A stretch of DNA of 64,000 bases from Pedobacter sp. Leaf216 (lineage in GTDB: Bacteria > Bacteroidota > Bacteroidia > Sphingobacteriales > Sphingobacteriaceae): positions 105,596 to 169,595 of the forward strand of contig NZ_LMKM01000038.1 in the NCBI RefSeq assembly GCF_001421515.1, written 5' to 3'. A program made the position numbers and the translations under genes. Positions 45,590-54,194 of this stretch are shown one piece after another (the first letter of the stretch is position 1; every line of letters starts with the position of its first letter). The notes below the pieces were generated by a model. It saw nothing but the letters and a program-made list of their open reading frames with translations, made no database searches and had not been told where the DNA came from.

Positions 45590-46562
45590 TAAACAAAAAG
45601 TTAGTTTACAGATCAATCTTTCACCTGGCGATTACCAACTAGCTAAATTTGTTTTACCGCACCAACTTAAAATTTTGGCCGGCCAGGTAGACGAAATTTT
45701 ACTTACTATCGAATCGAAACCAAGTAAGGGTAGATTTTCTTTAGGGTGGGAGGAAAATGAAGCAAAACTTAAATCACTTTTAGAAATAGTTGCAAAGCAA
45801 TACACTGTCCGTATTATTTATGTGGATTACACAGAAGAAATGAAGAAGAAAGTAGCCAAATATTTCTTTTTACATGGATATATCCCAGAAAAAGACTTTA
45901 GAGGTGGACCATTTTACTGTTACTTCTTTGGCATGTATAATTGCAGCAATGATCTTATTTTCCATCTTGATGCTGATATATTTTTAGGAGGGAAGGATAC
46001 ATTGTGGATTAGCAAAGCAGCCACACTATTGGCTGAACAGAATGATATTTTATCAGTATCACCACTGCCTGGTCCACCTGCAAAAAATGAAATTTTGATT
46101 GGACAACATATTATCGAAAAATTTCAGGATGAGCCCTATAAATTTCAGTTATCCGGATTTAGCACCCGTATTTTCATGATTAAAAAATCATCTCTCCATC
46201 AATATAAACTTCGGATTAGAAGGCCCTGTTTAAAAGACCAGCTTAAAGCAATTTTAGCAGGAAACCCAACAGCTGATTTGCCGGAGCATTTAATTTCCAA
46301 TCTTATGCAAAAGAAAAATCTAAAACGGGTAGATTTTTTAGGTTCAGCAGAAGGAATTTGGTCTTTACATCCACCTTACAGAAGCAGCGGATTTTATGCT
46401 AGACTCCCCTTACTTATCCAAAAAATAGAAAATAATGATCTTCCGGTATCACAGCATGGATTTTATGATATCGTGGATGATGTTGTTGACTGGTCGGAGG
46501 CAAGAGAAAAATTGCGTAATAGAAATTTGTTTAAATTTACATCCTTTTTCAGAGCTACATGA
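45579..46562 (+). CDS. Putative glycosyltransferase, GT-A-like, family not recognised
   Basis: 327 residues. The acidic LIFHLDADIFLGG motif (Asp131, Ala, Asp133) follows RGGPFYCYFFGMYNCSND, the order found in GT-A enzymes, where the DxD binds a metal and the sugar nucleotide. SLQINLSPGDYQLAKFVLPHQL at the start may hold the first strand of the fold. The C-terminal WSLHPPYRSSGFYARLP is unusual. The enzyme class is likely; the family is unknown to me. Confidence 0.62.
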   Translation: MPYSKQKVSLQINLSPGDYQLAKFVLPHQLKILAGQVDEILLTIESKPSKGRFSLGWEENEAKLKSLLEIVAKQYTVRIIYVDYTEEMKKKVAKYFFLHGYIPEKDFRGGPFYCYFFGMYNCSNDLIFHLDADIFLGGKDTLWISKAATLLAEQNDILSVSPLPGPPAKNEILIGQHIIEKFQDEPYKFQLSGFSTRIFMIKKSSLHQYKLRIRRPCLKDQLKAILAGNPTADLPEHLISNLMQKKNLKRVDFLGSAEGIWSLHPPYRSSGFYARLPLLIQKIENNDLPVSQHGFYDIVDDVVDWSEAREKLRNRNLFKFTSFFRAT

Positions 46563-46584
46563 GAGATGCGCTTACCCTATTTTA

Positions 46585-46713
46585 ATGTTAGTATGTTACG
46601 CTATTCCAGGCTTTATTTACATGAAAATTTTTGTAGCACTAACTGCAACTTTAATATTATGCTTTGTTATAGAGAAACACATCCATAAAGCGATAAATAA
46701 AAATTTATTATAA
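46585..46713 (+). CDS. Possible 42-residue single-pass membrane peptide
   Basis: The frame from the ATG at 46585 encodes about 42 residues, mostly one hydrophobic segment (IYMKIFVALTATLILCFVI) followed by a basic tail. It sits in a 157-base gap, 6 bases before the next gene. The frame continues upstream inside the previous gene, so it may be chance. No known family. Confidence 0.25.
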   Translation: MLVCYAIPGFIYMKIFVALTATLILCFVIEKHIHKAINKNLL

Positions 46714-46719
46714 TCAGCC

Positions 46720-48036
46720 TTGAAAAAAGTCTTAATCATCTCCCCATATTTTGTCCCTTCAAATGCTGCAGATATGCAACGGGTAAGGATGAGCTTACCA
46801 TTTTACCAGGATTTTGATTGGAGTGCAGAAATTGTATGCGTTGGAGAACAATATACGGATGCTGTTTTCGATTACCTTTTAAATGATTCCGTTCCTGCAC
46901 ACATCAAAATTCACAGGGTTAGTGCCCTACCTAAAAAGCTGACTTATAAATTTGGTTTAGGCAGTATTGCTTTAAGGTCGCTTTGGTTTTATAAAAGTTA
47001 TGTTAACCGTTTACTAAGAAAAGAAAAGTTTGATCTTATCTTTTTTTCTACGACTCAGTTTCCTGTATGTGCTTTAGGACCTTATTGGAAAAAGAAATTT
47101 GGCATACCGTACATTATTGATATGCAAGACCCCTGGTTTACCAACTACTACGAAGATAAACCTAAATACAAAAGGCCAAAAAAATATTGGTTCTCCTACC
47201 GTTTGGATAAATATTTAGAACCTGTGGCAATGAAAGATGTTGATGGTATAATGTCAGTATCGGATGCATATATTGATGATCTTATTAAAAGATATCCTCA
47301 TCTTGCAAAACTGCCCACTGCCACTATCACTTTTGGAGGATTTAGGCAAGATCTTGAAATTGCGGCAAATCATAAAAATGAACTTAAACTTGCTTATGAT
47401 AACAGCCCTGCATTTAAGCATATTGTATATGTTGGCAGAGGGGGCTTTGATATGCAAAAAGCAGTAATGCAATTGCTTAAAGGGTTTAAAATTGGATTAA
47501 AAAAAGATTTCGAGAACTTTCAGAAACTGAGATTTCATTTTATTGGCACCAGTTATGCCCCTTTAGGGAGTGGCGAAAAAACACTTTATAGCGTAGCAGA
47601 GAAATTAGGTGTAGGAGATTATGTAACAGAACAAACCGACAGAATATCTTTTTATGAAAGTATTTTTAACCTGCAAAGTGCTGATGCACTTTTTATACCC
47701 GGCCATGAAAAACCAGCATATACAGCCTCAAAAATATATCCCTATATTATGACGGAGAAGCCAATCTTAGCCATTTTTAATTTGGAAAGCAGTGCGGCAC
47801 AATCCCTTATAGATTGCAGGGCGGGCTACGTTGCGGATATATTAAATTATAAAACGGCAATGGAAACCATTTATATTTTTTTAAAAGGTGTTGCGGATCA
47901 TACTTTAGCCAAGCCAGAAACTGATTGGACGGAATTTGAGCAATACCGGGCAAGAGCGACTACCAAAAGACAATGTGATTTATTTGATCTAAGCATTGAA
48001 AATCATCAGACGAAGCATCTGTTATCACAGATTTAG
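46720..48036 (+). CDS. Family 4-type glycosyltransferase
   Basis: 438 residues, TTG start. GT-B: LIISPYFVPSNAADMQRVRMSLPFY and YIIDMQDPWFTNYYED in the N-terminal domain. In the C-terminal domain are HIVYVGRGGFDMQKAVMQLLKGF and SADALFIPGHEKPAYTASKIYPYIMTEKPILAIFN. The usual EGFG motif is replaced by EKPAYTASKIYPY, as in a group of WbuB-like enzymes. Base composition is less AT-rich from here on. Confidence 0.85.
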   Translation: MKKVLIISPYFVPSNAADMQRVRMSLPFYQDFDWSAEIVCVGEQYTDAVFDYLLNDSVPAHIKIHRVSALPKKLTYKFGLGSIALRSLWFYKSYVNRLLRKEKFDLIFFSTTQFPVCALGPYWKKKFGIPYIIDMQDPWFTNYYEDKPKYKRPKKYWFSYRLDKYLEPVAMKDVDGIMSVSDAYIDDLIKRYPHLAKLPTATITFGGFRQDLEIAANHKNELKLAYDNSPAFKHIVYVGRGGFDMQKAVMQLLKGFKIGLKKDFENFQKLRFHFIGTSYAPLGSGEKTLYSVAEKLGVGDYVTEQTDRISFYESIFNLQSADALFIPGHEKPAYTASKIYPYIMTEKPILAIFNLESSAAQSLIDCRAGYVADILNYKTAMETIYIFLKGVADHTLAKPETDWTEFEQYRARATTKRQCDLFDLSIENHQTKHLLSQI

Positions 48037-48068
48037 CCGACGGATAATTTAGATTATAAAAAAACCAT

Positions 48069-49253
48069 TTGAAAAAGCTGGCCATCGTTATTTCGCATCC
48101 TATTCAATACTATAGTAAGGTATTTGAGTTGTTAGGTAAACAATGTTCATTAATGGTGTTTTATACGGCCGGTAAAATAGATGGGCTGAATTACGATGCT
48201 GGTTTTGGCAAGACTATAGAATGGGACATCCCTTTATTGGAGGGCTATAATTATACTTTTGTAAAAAACCTGGCAAAAAAGCCAGGTTATAATCACTTTG
48301 CCGGAATTAAAAATCCAGATTTAATAACGTTAATTGGCCAATTTGAACCTGCAGCCATACTGGTTTATGGCTGGGCTTATCAGAGCCATTTAACTGTAAT
48401 GAGGCATTTTAAAGGAAAAATACCTGTATGGTTTAGGGGGGATTCTACTTTGTTGGATGATCGACCAGGGTTAAAGAATTTGAGCAGAAGATTTTTTTTA
48501 ACCTGGGTTTATAGCCATATTGATACCGCGTTTTATGTAGGAACAGCCAATAAGGCATATTTTAAAGCTATGGGGGTGGCAAATTATAAACTGATCCATG
48601 CTCCACATGCCGTAGATAATGACCGATTTGGACAAAGCAGACAAGAGGAGGTAGTGAAATTGCGCGAACATCTGGGTATTACTCAAAATGAAATATTAAT
48701 TTTATATGCCGGAAAGTTCGAGGAGAAAAAAAATCCTCTAATTTTACTGGAAGGCTTTCTTAATTTAAATCATTCCAATACCCACCTTCTTTTTGTAGGA
48801 AATGGTGAGTTGGAAGAAAAACTTAAAAATACAGCCCTTCGGCAAACTCAGGGTGACAACCGTAATGAAAGAATTCATTTTATGGATTTTCAAAACCAGC
48901 TTACAATGCCGGTGATTTACCAAGCTTGCGATTTATTTTGCCTACCTTCAAAAGGGCCTGCAGAAACCTGGGGATTAACTGTGAATGAAGCGATGGCAGC
49001 GGGGAAGGCAGTATTGGTTTCGGACAAAGTTGGATGTGCAAAAGATTTAATTATTGATAAGGAGAATGGGTTTGTATTCAAATCAGAAAATCTGCCCGAT
49101 TTGACAAACAAGCTCCTTAAATTTGAAAGAAATATAACTTTGGAACAATTTGGCAGGAAATCAATAGAAATAATTTCTTCATGGAACTTCGATCGTCAAT
49201 GTGGAATTATAATAAATCAGTTGGATAAAGAAGGTGCCAACCAAAACAAATAA
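48069..49253 (+). CDS. Family 4-type glycosyltransferase with in-frame REP-like insertion
   Basis: 394 residues, TTG start. KLAIVISHPIQYYSKVFELL at the N-terminus, WFRGDSTLLDD in the middle, and a standard GT4 C-terminal domain: ILYAGKFEEKKNPLILLEGF, LFVGNGELEEKL, and GPAETWGLTVNEAMAAGKAVLVSDKVG with the EX7E element. Residues around 257-264 (ALRQTQGD) look like a translated interspersed repeat (48835-48858) lying on a surface loop after the LEEKLKN helix. Confidence 0.88.
   Translation: MKKLAIVISHPIQYYSKVFELLGKQCSLMVFYTAGKIDGLNYDAGFGKTIEWDIPLLEGYNYTFVKNLAKKPGYNHFAGIKNPDLITLIGQFEPAAILVYGWAYQSHLTVMRHFKGKIPVWFRGDSTLLDDRPGLKNLSRRFFLTWVYSHIDTAFYVGTANKAYFKAMGVANYKLIHAPHAVDNDRFGQSRQEEVVKLREHLGITQNEILILYAGKFEEKKNPLILLEGFLNLNHSNTHLLFVGNGELEEKLKNTALRQTQGDNRNERIHFMDFQNQLTMPVIYQACDLFCLPSKGPAETWGLTVNEAMAAGKAVLVSDKVGCAKDLIIDKENGFVFKSENLPDLTNKLLKFERNITLEQFGRKSIEIISSWNFDRQCGIIINQLDKEGANQNK
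48835..48858. repeat. REP-like interspersed repeat, in frame inside a glycosyltransferase gene
   Basis: The stretch CCCTTCGGCAAACTCAGGGT and the following GACA resemble the common intergenic repeat CCTTCGACAAGCTCAGGGTGACA. It translates as ALRQTQGD, a peptide often seen as a lineage-specific insertion in proteins of this phylum. Only the short core is visible here. Confidence 0.5.
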
Positions 49254-49266
49254 ACTGCTCTACAAG

Positions 49267-49371
49267 ATGAAAAAATTGCATAAAGCATTAGAAATCTTTA
49301 AAAAAGCAGTTAAAAAACCTTACACTCTACTTAAATTAAAGAAAGCAATATATTTGCTATCCACCAGATGA
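49267..49371 (+). CDS. Possible 34-residue basic peptide
   Basis: An ATG-to-TGA frame of 34 codons (MKKLHKALEIFKKAVKKPYTL..., 11 Lys) lies in the 189-base gap between a GT4 gene and the Wzy-like gene. It is an amphipathic basic helix. The absence of recognisable relatives leaves it doubtful. The rest of the gap shows nothing. Confidence 0.3.
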   Translation: MKKLHKALEIFKKAVKKPYTLLKLKKAIYLLSTR

Positions 49372-49442
49372 ATCTTTAATGGATTTCCACGATTGATTAA
49401 AATGGACATGTTTATATATAATAACATACTGTACAGCTAAGC

Positions 49443-50837
49443 ATGGATAAGTTTAAGAAAATAGGTCAATCTGGTAAAATATTATTATTTCTTTTCCTTA
49501 TTTATGCAGCAACTTCTAAAAATCCATTAGAGACAACTACAGCAGTTATTATCCCTTTTATTTTAATGCCGCTGCTTTGGAAAGAGGATGAATCTCCCTT
49601 TTTGTTTTTAGGTACTATGCTTCAATGGGCCTCTATCAATATTAAGGTGTTTTATGCAAATTTTGAAGGTCTTTCATTTACAGAGGTTTTTGACAATTAT
49701 CAGCATATTCAGGAAGCATTCTTTTATAGTAATATCGGGCTTATTTTTGTTGGAATAGGCATCTTTTTCATTATTAGGAAATACGAACTTAAAGGACTAG
49801 ATTATGCGAATTTAGCCTTATCGTATGATTCCAGAAAAATTGTACCCATATATATCATAATAAGTCTTGTATACCCATTCATCTCAGACAGTTCATTTAG
49901 ATTTGGTGGTTTACAACAACCGATCTCGAAGTTGGCCGATTTTAAATGGATGGTTTTTTTTATTTTCATGTTGAGCTGTCTCTATACCAAGCAATTCAAG
50001 TTATTTACCATTATTGCGGTTGCCGAAGTAGTAATGAGTTTAACTGGATTCTTTTCTAGTTTTAAAGATTATTTCTTGGTTGTATTCGGTGGGATTGTTG
50101 TGATTTATAGCAAAGATTTGAAATTTAAACAAGTATTGCCCTTAGCTGCAATTACAGTTGCACTAATTTATATGATGATTATCTGGCAATACGTGAAACC
50201 AGAATACCGGAACTATTTATCAGGTGGACAGCTCAATCAAAATGTTGTGAGGTCGACAGGAGAATCACTATCCAAACTTGGTGAACTGGTTAAAAAAGTC
50301 GATAATAATGCCATCAACTCAGGTTTCAAACAAACCGTTGACCGTTTATCCTATATTGATTTCTTCTCTGCAACAATCGACTATGTACCCAGGGTCATTC
50401 CGCACACACATGGCAGGTTGTGGGGCGACGCAGTAGGGAGGGTACTTCAGCCCCGTATTTTCTTCCCAAATAAAGCCGCTATTGACGATTCTGAAACGAC
50501 GCGGAAATATTCAGGTATGATGGTAGCCGGAACTGAACAGGGAACATCCATTAGTTTAGGTTACATGACAGAAAACTATATCGATTTTGGTGTACCAGGA
50601 ATGTTTATCAGCTTATTTGGCTATGGGCTGTTAATAGGCTTGGTTTATAAATATGTAATGACCAGCAGCCCTGATAAATTAATTGGTACTGCGATGATTA
50701 TACCCTTGTTTATTTTAATTTATCTATTTGAATCGGCATTGAATAAACTCATCGGTGGGTTATTGATGTACTTACTCATTTACGAATTGATCCGCCGTTT
50801 CGCGTTAAAAAGATTTTTACAACAGATTAAAATTTAA
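49443..50837 (+). CDS. Wzy-like membrane protein, exosortase-associated polymerase candidate
   Basis: 464 residues with about ten to twelve hydrophobic helices. A large loop around residues 240-370 carries basic and aromatic residues (DFFSATIDYVPRVIPHTHGRLWGDAVGRVLQPRIFFPNK), as in Wzy polymerases and O-antigen ligases. The C-terminus ends LIYELIRRFALKRFLQQIKI. Bacteroidota exosortase loci typically carry a Wzy-like protein next to the exosortase and a GT4, exactly as here, so it is probably the exosortase Y-type associated Wzy protein. The polymerising role is inferred; sequence identity of Wzy proteins is always low. Confidence 0.78.
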   Translation: MDKFKKIGQSGKILLFLFLIYAATSKNPLETTTAVIIPFILMPLLWKEDESPFLFLGTMLQWASINIKVFYANFEGLSFTEVFDNYQHIQEAFFYSNIGLIFVGIGIFFIIRKYELKGLDYANLALSYDSRKIVPIYIIISLVYPFISDSSFRFGGLQQPISKLADFKWMVFFIFMLSCLYTKQFKLFTIIAVAEVVMSLTGFFSSFKDYFLVVFGGIVVIYSKDLKFKQVLPLAAITVALIYMMIIWQYVKPEYRNYLSGGQLNQNVVRSTGESLSKLGELVKKVDNNAINSGFKQTVDRLSYIDFFSATIDYVPRVIPHTHGRLWGDAVGRVLQPRIFFPNKAAIDDSETTRKYSGMMVAGTEQGTSISLGYMTENYIDFGVPGMFISLFGYGLLIGLVYKYVMTSSPDKLIGTAMIIPLFILIYLFESALNKLIGGLLMYLLIYELIRRFALKRFLQQIKI

Positions 50838-50838
50838 T

Positions 50839-52098
50839 TTGAAAATCATCCAGATCACTGCCTCCTATAAACCCGCCTTTATTTATGGCGGACCAATACA
50901 AAGTGTGGGTAAATTGTGTGAAACGTTAAGCGAAGTTGTTCAACAAAAAAACTTCGATTACGCTCAGTATGATAAATGCCCAGCGTTAGAAGTACTTACG
51001 ACAAACGCCAATGGTAATGAAGAACTCGTAGTAAGCATAGGCAAACCTGTTTTGGTTGAAGGGGTAAAAGTAACCTATTTTAAACGGTGGACTAAAGATC
51101 ATAGTCATTTTTCGCCTGGATTATTGTGGGGTTTAAGGCGAGCCCTTCGACAACATATCAAGCTGAATGCAAGCTTAGTTAAGAGCGACAGCAGTATTAA
51201 AATAAACAAAGATCAAACTCCTAACGCCAGTCTCATTATCCACATCCACGCCTGGTGGAATCTGGTTTCGGTTTTGAGTTGTTGGCTAGCAAAATGGTAT
51301 AAAATACCTGTTGTACTCTCTCCAAGGGGAATGTTAACCTCCTATACCCAAACCAACCGCAATTCATCTTTTAAAAAATTCCTGCATCAATTGCTAGGGA
51401 AAAAACTCTTGCAATACTGCCATATCCACGCCACGAGCGAGCAGGAAAAAAAGGATATACTCGAGATTGTTAGCCCAAAAAGCATTACTGTGATTCCTAA
51501 TTTAGTAAATATACAAAAGCCGGTTTTCGGTTCACAGTTAGCCATAGCAAACGATAATCCGCCGGTTTTCCGTTTAATTTTTCTTTCACGTATTGAAGAA
51601 AAAAAGGGACTTGAATTGCTTTTCGAAGCACTTTCCTTACTGGAGATAAACTGGCAGTTAACCATTGCAGGTTCGGGGAAAGCAGCATACCTGGAAAGCT
51701 TGAAATTAAAAGCCCAAAATTTAAATCTCCATCAGCGTATTAATTGGATTGGGCAGGTGGATAACCATAACAAATACGAATTAATGGCCAAACATGACTT
51801 ACTGGTTTTAACTTCTTTTAATGAAAATTTCGCCAATGTGGTAATCGAAAGTTTGAGTGTTGGAACGCCTGTTTTAATTTCAAACCAGGTTGGCTTATCA
51901 GATTATGTTATCGATCGGCAACTGGGATGGGTATCAGCTTTGGAAGCTATTGACATTAAAGCAACGTTATTAAGATCGTATGAAGATCACCAAACCCGGC
52001 ACAAGATCCGCCAAATGGCAACAGAAATGATCAACAAAGATTTTGACGACCAGGTTTTGGCCAAACGGTATTTGAAACTTTACGATCAGGTGGTTTGA
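50839..52098 (+). CDS. Family 4 glycosyltransferase, exosortase-locus type (XYAG1-like)
   Basis: 419 residues, TTG start one base after the Wzy-like gene. GT-B fold: the IIQITASYKPAFIYGGPIQSVGKLCETL start, VVLSPRGMLTSYT in the middle, and a C-terminal half with LIFLSRIEEKKGLELLFEAL and SFNENFANVVIESLSVGTPVLIS (EX7E). Position between the Wzy-like protein and exosortase fits the glycosyltransferase reported with XrtY-type exosortases. A stretch NFDYAQYDK (about residues 38-46) looks like a translated repeat (50951-50976). Confidence 0.85.
   Translation: MKIIQITASYKPAFIYGGPIQSVGKLCETLSEVVQQKNFDYAQYDKCPALEVLTTNANGNEELVVSIGKPVLVEGVKVTYFKRWTKDHSHFSPGLLWGLRRALRQHIKLNASLVKSDSSIKINKDQTPNASLIIHIHAWWNLVSVLSCWLAKWYKIPVVLSPRGMLTSYTQTNRNSSFKKFLHQLLGKKLLQYCHIHATSEQEKKDILEIVSPKSITVIPNLVNIQKPVFGSQLAIANDNPPVFRLIFLSRIEEKKGLELLFEALSLLEINWQLTIAGSGKAAYLESLKLKAQNLNLHQRINWIGQVDNHNKYELMAKHDLLVLTSFNENFANVVIESLSVGTPVLISNQVGLSDYVIDRQLGWVSALEAIDIKATLLRSYEDHQTRHKIRQMATEMINKDFDDQVLAKRYLKLYDQVV
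50951..50976. repeat. REP-like interspersed repeat, in frame inside the GT4 gene
   Basis: The stretch ACTTCGATTACGCTCAGTAT and the next bases resemble the intergenic repeat CTTCGACTACGCTCAGTGTGACA. It translates as FDYAQYDK between VVQQK and CPALEVL, where GT4 proteins have a variable loop. A second repeat of this kind lies 2.1 kb upstream. Confidence 0.45.
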
Positions 52099-52943
52099 TG
52101 AACAGCGAATTCAGTATTATTATTTTAACCTTTAACGAGGAAGTTCATCTGCCCCGCTTGCTGGAATCGATTAAAGATTTACAGGCGAAAATATTTATTC
52201 TGGATAGCGGAAGCAGGGATGAAACTTTAAACATTGCCAAAACCTACGGTGCGGAAATTAAAGAGCATGCTTTTATCAACCATCCCAAACAATGGGATTT
52301 TGCTTTGAAAAACTTCAATATTACCACTCCCTGGACCATCGGACTGGATGCTGACCAGGTTGTAACCCCGGCACTTTTTGCGCAACTTATACAGTTTAGG
52401 GATGCAGATTATGAAAACATTAACGGGATTTATTTTAACCGCAAAAACTATTTTCAGGGAAGCTGGATCCGCTATGGTGGCTACTACCCGCTTTATCTGT
52501 TGAAAATGTTCAGAACGGGGATCGGTTATTCGGACCTGAATGAGAATATGGACCATCGTTTTATTGCCCCTGGTAAAACTGTTACCTGGAAGAACGGGCA
52601 TTTGCTAGAGGAAAACCTCAAAGAAAACGACATCAATTTCTGGCTGCAAAAACATGAAAAATATAGCGACCTTATTGCCCAGGAAGAGGTTGAAAGGATG
52701 CGGAACTTACGGATTCAAACCTTGAAACCAAATTTATGGGGCAATCCGGATGAAAAAAAAGCCTGGTTAAAAAGGCTTTGGTGGAAGTTACCGCTCGGTT
52801 TACGCCCTTATTTATATTACAGTTACCGGATGGTGTTCCAATTGGGCATGCTGGATAATAAAACCGCCAGAAAGTTTCATTACCTGCAAGGACTCTGGTT
52901 CAGGAAACTGGTGGATAAAAAAATTAACAGATTACTAGACTGA
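52098..52943 (+). CDS. Family 2 glycosyltransferase (WaaE/KdtX-like)
   Basis: About 281 residues from the ATG at 52098, which overlaps the previous TGA. Motifs: FSIIILTFNEEVHLPRLLESI, IFILDSGSRDET, HPKQWDFAL and the GLDADQVV acidic motif, the pattern of the WaaE/KdtX-type GT2 group. RYGGYYPLYLLKMFRTG and ENMDHRFI follow in conserved order. It belongs to the terminal exosortase module. A 69-base gap precedes the exosortase gene. Confidence 0.9.
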   Translation: MNSEFSIIILTFNEEVHLPRLLESIKDLQAKIFILDSGSRDETLNIAKTYGAEIKEHAFINHPKQWDFALKNFNITTPWTIGLDADQVVTPALFAQLIQFRDADYENINGIYFNRKNYFQGSWIRYGGYYPLYLLKMFRTGIGYSDLNENMDHRFIAPGKTVTWKNGHLLEENLKENDINFWLQKHEKYSDLIAQEEVERMRNLRIQTLKPNLWGNPDEKKAWLKRLWWKLPLGLRPYLYYSYRMVFQLGMLDNKTARKFHYLQGLWFRKLVDKKINRLLD

Positions 52944-53012
52944 TGATCAGCAAGGTTAATAATTAATCAAAAAAAGAAAAACCATACCTTTATACCGAAT
53001 TGCAATAAGCAT

Positions 53013-53633
53013 ATGAACGAAATCCAGATTAAACAGGCCAAGAAACAAGCAGATAAAAAAGCAATTAAGTTTGTAATTGCACTGTTCGTATTGTATATTT
53101 TATTTAGTCAGGGCAACCTCTTTATGAATAGCGTAATGAACGAGGGTGCAAGATTTTACAATGCTTATTTTGCGCAGCATTTAAACTATATCCAGGGCTT
53201 AAAAACGGCCTTGATTGTACCTGCGGTTTGGATTATTAAGGCTTTTGGATTTTATGCCATTTACAATGATTCTGATGTAATGGTTGTAGCAGGCCCATAC
53301 CTCCGGATTAATTACTCGTGCCTCGGCCTTGGTGTGATGAGTTTTTTAGCTGCTTTTGTACTGGCTTTCCCTGCGCCCTGGAAATCGACCCTTAAAATGC
53401 TCGCAATTGGATTGGTAACCATTTATATTTTGAACATTTGCCGCATTGCCGGCTTGGGTGTGCTGCTTGGCTTCTTCGAATCCCAGCGCCAAAATTTCAC
53501 CTACCACCACGAAATTTTTAATGTGATTGTATACATCTGCATTTTTGTAATGTTATACCTCTGGATCAAAAAAAACACTAAAGGCAAGGGAAATATAGAA
53601 GCCGTAGCCGTAGAAGAGCCAACACAAGATTAA
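53013..53633 (+). CDS. Exosortase (Bacteroidota type, probably XrtY-like)
   Basis: 206 residues with about five to six membrane helices. The catalytic triad of the exosortase/archaeosortase family is in order: Cys103 in NYSCLGLGVMSFL, Arg144 in ILNICRIAGLGVL and His165/166 in YHHEIFNVIVY. Exosortases cut secreted proteins at a C-terminal motif-helix-basic tail in the inner membrane. The four small tailed proteins at 14425-16976 are the likely substrates (inference). It sits at the end of the glycan operon between GT and modification genes, as usual for EPS-linked exosortases. The soluble C-terminal tail is acidic. The subtype name is by context. Confidence 0.88.
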   Translation: MNEIQIKQAKKQADKKAIKFVIALFVLYILFSQGNLFMNSVMNEGARFYNAYFAQHLNYIQGLKTALIVPAVWIIKAFGFYAIYNDSDVMVVAGPYLRINYSCLGLGVMSFLAAFVLAFPAPWKSTLKMLAIGLVTIYILNICRIAGLGVLLGFFESQRQNFTYHHEIFNVIVYICIFVMLYLWIKKNTKGKGNIEAVAVEEPTQD

Positions 53634-53639
53634 TTCAAT

Positions 53640-54191
53640 TTGAACAAGACTCAGCTCCATAAAAACTTTAATACAGGCAACTTCAAAATTGGCGCTTCGA
53701 CCATAAAACAGTTTTTATGGTATTTTACGGATGTTTTCTTTTTTAAAAGCAGAATGGTACCATTTAGTGCATTACTTGTTTTTATCTTAAGGCTTTTTGG
53801 CGCAAAAATTGGGAAAGAGGTAAGGATTAAGCCCGGAATCCACATTAAATACCCATGGAAGCTTACCATTGGTAATTACAGCTGGCTGGCCGACTGTTAC
53901 ATCGAAAATTTAGATTTCGTCCATATTGCCGAAAACTGTTGTATCTCGCAGCAGGCCATGTTAATAACGGGAAACCATGATTTCAGTAAAACAAGCTTCG
54001 ATTTAATTACAAAGCCCATTACCATAGAGGAAGGCGCGTGGATTGGAGCGGGTGCTATAGTTGGACCTGGATTGAGGGTCAAAAGCCATTCGGTATTGAC
54101 CATGGGCAGCATGGCCACAAAAGATCTTGAAGCTTACACCATCAACCAGGGTAACCCGGCAGTTAATATTAAGGAGCGGAAAATTCTTTAA
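53640..54191 (+). CDS. WcaF-like sugar O-acetyltransferase
   Basis: 183 residues, TTG start 6 bases after the exosortase gene. A hydrophobic N-terminal helix region (FLWYFTDVFFFKSRMVPFSALLVFILRLFGAKIG) precedes hexapeptide turns (VRIKPGIHIKYPWKLTIGNYSWL, CCISQQAMLITGNHDF with catalytic His). The C-terminal GAWIGAGAIVGPGLRV and NPAVNIKERKI cap complete the fold. This is the layout of putative colanic acid acetyltransferase WcaF. It would O-acetylate a glycan residue. Confidence 0.88.
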   Translation: MNKTQLHKNFNTGNFKIGASTIKQFLWYFTDVFFFKSRMVPFSALLVFILRLFGAKIGKEVRIKPGIHIKYPWKLTIGNYSWLADCYIENLDFVHIAENCCISQQAMLITGNHDFSKTSFDLITKPITIEEGAWIGAGAIVGPGLRVKSHSVLTMGSMATKDLEAYTINQGNPAVNIKERKIL

Positions 54192-54194
54192 TAC

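Noticed and set aside
45579..46713. Frameshift in the gene at 45579 joining it to the frame ending at 46713
   Set aside because: The gene has a natural end after a basic/aromatic C-terminus, and the second frame adds only a membrane helix; no evidence for a broken longer gene.
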